Shown here: in pieces, positions 5,840 to 7,841 of the stretch | How the letters are laid out: each line of letters begins with the position of its first letter | Position numbering within the stretch: the stretch's first letter is position 1 | NCBI GenBank assembly: GCA_009927375.1 | Contig: RFNE01000237.1 | Location: 1-7,841 of the forward strand | Length of the DNA stretch: 7,841 nt | Direction: 5' to 3' | Origin: Actinomycetota bacterium | Lineage (GTDB): Bacteria; Actinomycetota; Acidimicrobiia; Acidimicrobiales; Ilumatobacteraceae | Notes under the pieces: generated by a model | What the model was told of the DNA's origin: nothing | Seen by the model: only the letters and a program-made list of their open reading frames with translations | Databases searched by the model: none | Made by a program: the position numbers and the translations under genes

Positions 5840-6595
5840 TCAGCGCCCGTCGGAGTATGGACGTGAAAGCACGTCGATAAAACTGCCACGCAAGCGTTCG
5901 CCGAGGTCCACGAGTTCGTCCAACATTTCGAGAGCCTGCTCCCTGGCACCGGGGTTCCGCTGCTGCAGATACGGCACGATGCGCTGCTCGAAGAGTGCCA
6001 TCTCCCGCTCCGCCGAGACCTTCCAGGCCTTCAGGTGACGGACGTCGATACCAAGGGCGATGAATGCAGCACATGCATCGATGACCTCGCGGTCAAGCTG
6101 CGAGAACATCTCCAAGTCTCCGACCAACCTCGGCGTCACCAAGCCTGACTTGACGATCTCTCGCAGCGTCGCTTCGTCGACGCTCGATTCTGCGAGCAGT
6201 TCCGCCCGGTTCATCGACGTGGTGTCATCCTTCTTCGGTCTCCCCTTGCGCTTTGCCGTCGCTGCGCCGACCGACCTGGCGGCTGGATGAGCGGCTGGAT
6301 TTCGCACACCAGGACTCGTCTCGTCGTATGGTCGAACCATTCCATCGGACGTGTCGCTGTCGAGACGCGTGCGAATCACCTTCAGAGGAAGGTAGTTCTC
6401 GCGTTGCTCGCGAAGGATGAATCGAAGGCGATCGACTTCTGCTTGGCTGAACTTCCGATAACCCGACGGCGTGCGCTCCGGCTCGATCAGTCCCTGGCTC
6501 TCAAGGAAGCGAATCTTGGAAATCGTGACGTCGGGAAACTCCTCAAGCAGGAGTCCGAGCACCTCGCCGATCGAAAAGTAGTTCTTGGTCGTCAC
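5840..6595 (-). CDS. ftsR: FtsR-type MerR-family transcriptional regulator (Rv1828-like)
   Basis: A 251-residue protein. Residues 6-80 form the MerR winged-helix domain in its FtsR/Rv1828 form: FSIGEVLGLLLEEFPDVTIS, then KIRFLESQGLIEPERTPSGY and LREQRENYLPLKVIRTRLDS. A linker at about 81-125 holds the basic motif KRKGRPKK (115-122), like an AT-hook core. Residues about 128-251 are the helical C-terminal domain with ALGIDVRHLKAWK. In corynebacteria FtsR activates ftsZ, and the M. tuberculosis homologue Rv1828 lies directly after garA, as here. Translation begins at GTG 6593-6595, which overlaps the TGA of the FHA gene in GTGA. There is no separate ribosome site, so it is probably translationally coupled. 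It is intact, unlike the two genes downstream. The target genes here are unknown; regulation of division is inference from homologues. Confidence 0.93.
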   Translation of the reverse strand: MTTKNYFSIGEVLGLLLEEFPDVTISKIRFLESQGLIEPERTPSGYRKFSQAEVDRLRFILREQRENYLPLKVIRTRLDSDTSDGMVRPYDETSPGVRNPAAHPAARSVGAATAKRKGRPKKDDTTSMNRAELLAESSVDEATLREIVKSGLVTPRLVGDLEMFSQLDREVIDACAAFIALGIDVRHLKAWKVSAEREMALFEQRIVPYLQQRNPGAREQALEMLDELVDLGERLRGSFIDVLSRPYSDGR

Positions 6596-7074
6596 GTCGC
6601 GCTTTCGAAGAACACCATTCGATAGCGACCGATTTGCACCTCGTCGCCATGAGCGAGAACGGCCTCTTCGATCCGCTCCTGATTCACGTACGTTCCGTTC
6701 AACGAGCCCAAGTCGCGGAGCACGACATGGTCGCCCGACTGTTCCAGATGGGCATGGCGACGACTCACCGTGACATCGTCGAGACAGATCGTCGAATCGG
6801 GATGGCGGCCAATCACTGAGTCGTTTGACGTGAGCGAAAACCGCGCGCCTTCATTCGGGCCGTTGCGCACCACCAACAGAGGCTTCTTCCTCCCCGACTG
6901 GTCGAGGGAAACCGAGATGTTGTCTTCCAAACCAGGCGCGTCCTGTAGGGCGTCCACCTTGGAGATCGTCACGGTCCGCATGTCGGGGCCGTCGAGAATG
7001 CTCCCGCACGAGGAGCAAAACGACGATTGCGGCGGATTCCGGTGTCCGCACCCGTTGCAAAAGACGTACGACAT
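6592..7074 (-). CDS. garA: GarA-like FHA-domain protein with N-terminal zinc ribbon
   Basis: A 160-residue protein. Residues 6-23 contain C6-x2-C9 and C20-x2-C23 (FCNGCG and FCSSCG), a zinc ribbon. Residues about 65-158 are an FHA domain with the phosphothreonine-binding residues G89-R90-H91, S104-R-R-H107 and N126-G127-T128. The FHA part resembles mycobacterial GarA closely (GRHPDS, LDDVTVSRRHA, GSLNGTYVN, GDEVQIG). GarA switches 2-oxoglutarate enzymes when it is not phosphorylated by PknB/PknG on its N-terminal ETTSVF motif. That motif is not visible here; RTVTISKVD (33-41) offers threonines in a similar place. Function as a metabolic switch is therefore likely but not certain. ATG 7074 is chosen as the start of the zinc ribbon; the frame stays open far upstream inside the phosphatidyltransferase gene, which I reject. 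It follows that gene's stop by 5 bases and overlaps ftsR by 4 bases. Confidence 0.9.
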   Translation of the reverse strand: MSYVFCNGCGHRNPPQSSFCSSCGSILDGPDMRTVTISKVDALQDAPGLEDNISVSLDQSGRKKPLLVVRNGPNEGARFSLTSNDSVIGRHPDSTICLDDVTVSRRHAHLEQSGDHVVLRDLGSLNGTYVNQERIEEAVLAHGDEVQIGRYRMVFFESAT

Positions 7075-7079
7075 AGCGC

Positions 7080-7646
7080 CTACGGTAGCCCTCGCTTCAG
7101 CCGTCCAGAGACGAGCCCTGCGCGAATCTTTGGCACATAGAGCACGCCGGTCACGTAACTCAAAGCGAGACCTGGGACCACACACAGCCAACCGATGATT
7201 CCCGCAATCTGGGAAGTTGGATGGTCCCCCGCGGCGAGGATCAGGAGTGGAATCCCCACCATCAGAAGGAAGGTATACCGCTTCCCCAGCGTCGTCACGG
7301 GGAAGCGCTCCATCCCAAACGCCGTGGCGATCGCCATCGCCCCACCGACCAGCAGCTCGCGAGCCAAGACCGACATCGCCAGCCATCCCGGCAGCGCTCC
7401 GTCAATGAGGGCTGCACCTGTGCCCACCAGAAAGAGCAATCGATCAACGACGGGATCGAACACCGAACCGAAATCGCTCCGTTGATTGAACCGACGCGCG
7501 ACGTATCCGTCGACCCAATCGGAGATTCCGAGAAATCCGAGCAACAATGCCGCAAGTGGTCGGTCATCGAACACGAAGAGCAACCAGAGATAGAGCGGCA
7601 GACAAGCCAATCGAAGTGCGGTGAGAACATTCGGGACAGTCAACAC
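7080..7646 (-). CDS. pgsA: CDP-alcohol phosphatidyltransferase (PgsA2/Rv1822-like)
   Basis: A 188-residue integral membrane enzyme with the full CDP-alcohol phosphatidyltransferase signature: D43-x2-D46-G47-x2-A50-R51, then G60-x3-D64-x3-D68, the residues that bind the two metals and the CDP-lipid. Several hydrophobic segments follow the usual pattern (about 12-26, 31-42, 72-80, 87-105, 120-137 and 148-165), and the opening VPNVLTALRLACLPLYL is typical of the PgsA group. The enzyme class moves a phosphatidyl group from CDP-diacylglycerol to an alcohol such as glycerol-3-phosphate, forming phospholipid at the inner membrane. The acceptor is not certain from sequence; the neighbour genes match M. 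tuberculosis pgsA2 (Rv1822). The GTG at 7644-7646 gives a normal N-terminus, but no ribosome site or TANNNT hexamer lies at the right place, so the start is less sure. It is divergent from the HIT gene, with a 38-base gap. Confidence 0.9.
   Translation of the reverse strand: MLTVPNVLTALRLACLPLYLWLLFVFDDRPLAALLLGFLGISDWVDGYVARRFNQRSDFGSVFDPVVDRLLFLVGTGAALIDGALPGWLAMSVLARELLVGGAMAIATAFGMERFPVTTLGKRYTFLLMVGIPLLILAAGDHPTSQIAGIIGWLCVVPGLALSYVTGVLYVPKIRAGLVSGRLKRGLP
7082..7087 (-). promoter_or_regulatory. -10 element (TACCGT) of the garA-like gene
   Basis: On the minus strand TACCGT ends 7 bases before ATG 7074 and overlaps the last codons of the phosphatidyltransferase gene, including its stop. 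It may give an internal leaderless start, but being largely within coding sequence it is less certain than the intergenic ones. Confidence 0.4.
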
Positions 7647-7672
7647 CGATTTCCGTCCGTCGCCACGACAAC

Positions 7673-7678
7673 TAGTGT
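7673..7678 (+). promoter_or_regulatory. -10 element (TAGTGT) of the HIT-family gene, leaderless
   Basis: TAGTGT (TANNNT) ends exactly 6 bases before GTG 7685 in the divergent gap with the phosphatidyltransferase gene. No ribosome site is present. This supports GTG 7685 as the start. Confidence 0.6.
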
Positions 7679-7684
7679 GGCATC

Positions 7685-7841
7685 GTGGCGAGCGTCTTCA
7701 CAAAGATCATCGACGGAGATCTCCCGGGAACCTTCGTTCATCGCGACGAGCTAGCCGTTGCGATCATGACGATCAATCCGATCAACACCGGTCATGCCCT
7801 CGTCATCCCTCGGGTCGAATTGACCGATGGACCGACCTCCC
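7685..7841 (+). CDS. HIT-family (histidine triad) protein, N-terminal part, probable frameshift
   Basis: The frame from GTG 7685 reads VASVFTKIIDGDLPGTFVHR and continues AIMTINPINTGHALVIPRVE, the characteristic N-terminal half of HIT hydrolases. These hydrolyse nucleoside phosphoramidates and related nucleotide conjugates. The catalytic HxHxH triad lies beyond the right edge and cannot be checked. After VE the frame gives LTDGPTS, whereas the next frame reads DRWTDLP, matching the family (often VEVDHWTDLP). One base therefore seems to be missing near 7819-7822, perhaps in the GAATT run. The start is supported by the TAGTGT hexamer 6 bases upstream. Confidence 0.85.
   Translation, partial: MASVFTKIIDGDLPGTFVHRDELAVAIMTINPINTGHALVIPRVELTDGPTS

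Noticed and set aside
5421..6038. A 205-codon plus-strand frame across the bifunctional nuclease and FtsR-like genes
   Set aside because: It is a shadow antisense to two recognised genes, with Arg/Ser/Leu-biased composition and no motif.
7075..7386. An upstream extension of the FHA frame into the phosphatidyltransferase gene
   Set aside because: The extension has random composition and would overlap a well-supported membrane enzyme; the zinc ribbon beginning at 7074 is a natural N-terminus.

Overview
The window reads as chromosomal housekeeping DNA from an actinomycete. The evidence is a WhiB-family regulator (2550-2852) and a left-pointing block at 4835-7646: CDP-alcohol phosphatidyltransferase, GarA-type FHA protein, FtsR-type MerR regulator, bifunctional nuclease and a second MerR regulator. 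That order parallels the Mycobacterium tuberculosis neighbourhood Rv1822, Rv1827, Rv1828, Rv1829, Rv1830, without gcvH and the other genes that separate pgsA2 from garA there. The DNA looks moderately GC-rich. A lineage within or near the Acidimicrobiia is a guess from protein character and cannot be proven here. I see no mobile element, CRISPR array, tRNA or rRNA, and no gene-free stretch over 300 bases.

Layout. At 1-868 (minus, cut by the left edge) is an unrecognised protein with a very basic Gly/Pro linker. Divergent from it is a gamma-class carbonic anhydrase-like protein (926-1444), convergent with a phosphotransferase/APH-fold kinase (1455-2531, minus). That kinase follows whiB (2550-2852, minus) after 18 bases. 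Upstream of whiB lies a low-specificity threonine aldolase gene (2912-3965, minus) broken by two frameshifts. Divergent from the aldolase are two small plus-strand genes: a four-cysteine zinc-finger/coiled-coil protein (4023-4406) and a helical protein of unknown function (4446-4838). These meet the five-gene minus-strand block head to head. A HIT-family gene (7685 onward) leaves the right edge, divergent from the phosphatidyltransferase gene.

Three patterns cut across the genes. (1) Most starts lack a Shine-Dalgarno sequence but have a TANNNT hexamer 6-8 bases before the start codon, as expected of leaderless transcription. whiB is the clear exception, with a longer leader, an SD-like AAAGGGG and nested inverted repeats. 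(2) A 16-bp perfect palindrome, TTTCGTCATGACGAAA, occurs twice: between the convergent carbonic anhydrase and kinase genes, and centred on the start codon of the zinc-finger gene. (3) Four genes (threonine aldolase twice, bifunctional nuclease, second MerR, HIT) are out of frame by what looks like one missing base at each of five places. Their family motifs are intact on both sides, so base-dropping sequence errors are more likely than real decay.

How the genes fit together. The minus-strand block joins membrane phospholipid synthesis, phospho-dependent FHA signalling, and regulators linked in other actinobacteria to division and metabolism. The remainder are stand-alone metabolic or regulatory genes. 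I see no defence, secretion or biosynthetic system. The least explained items are the repeated palindrome, the two small plus-strand proteins and the protein at the left edge.
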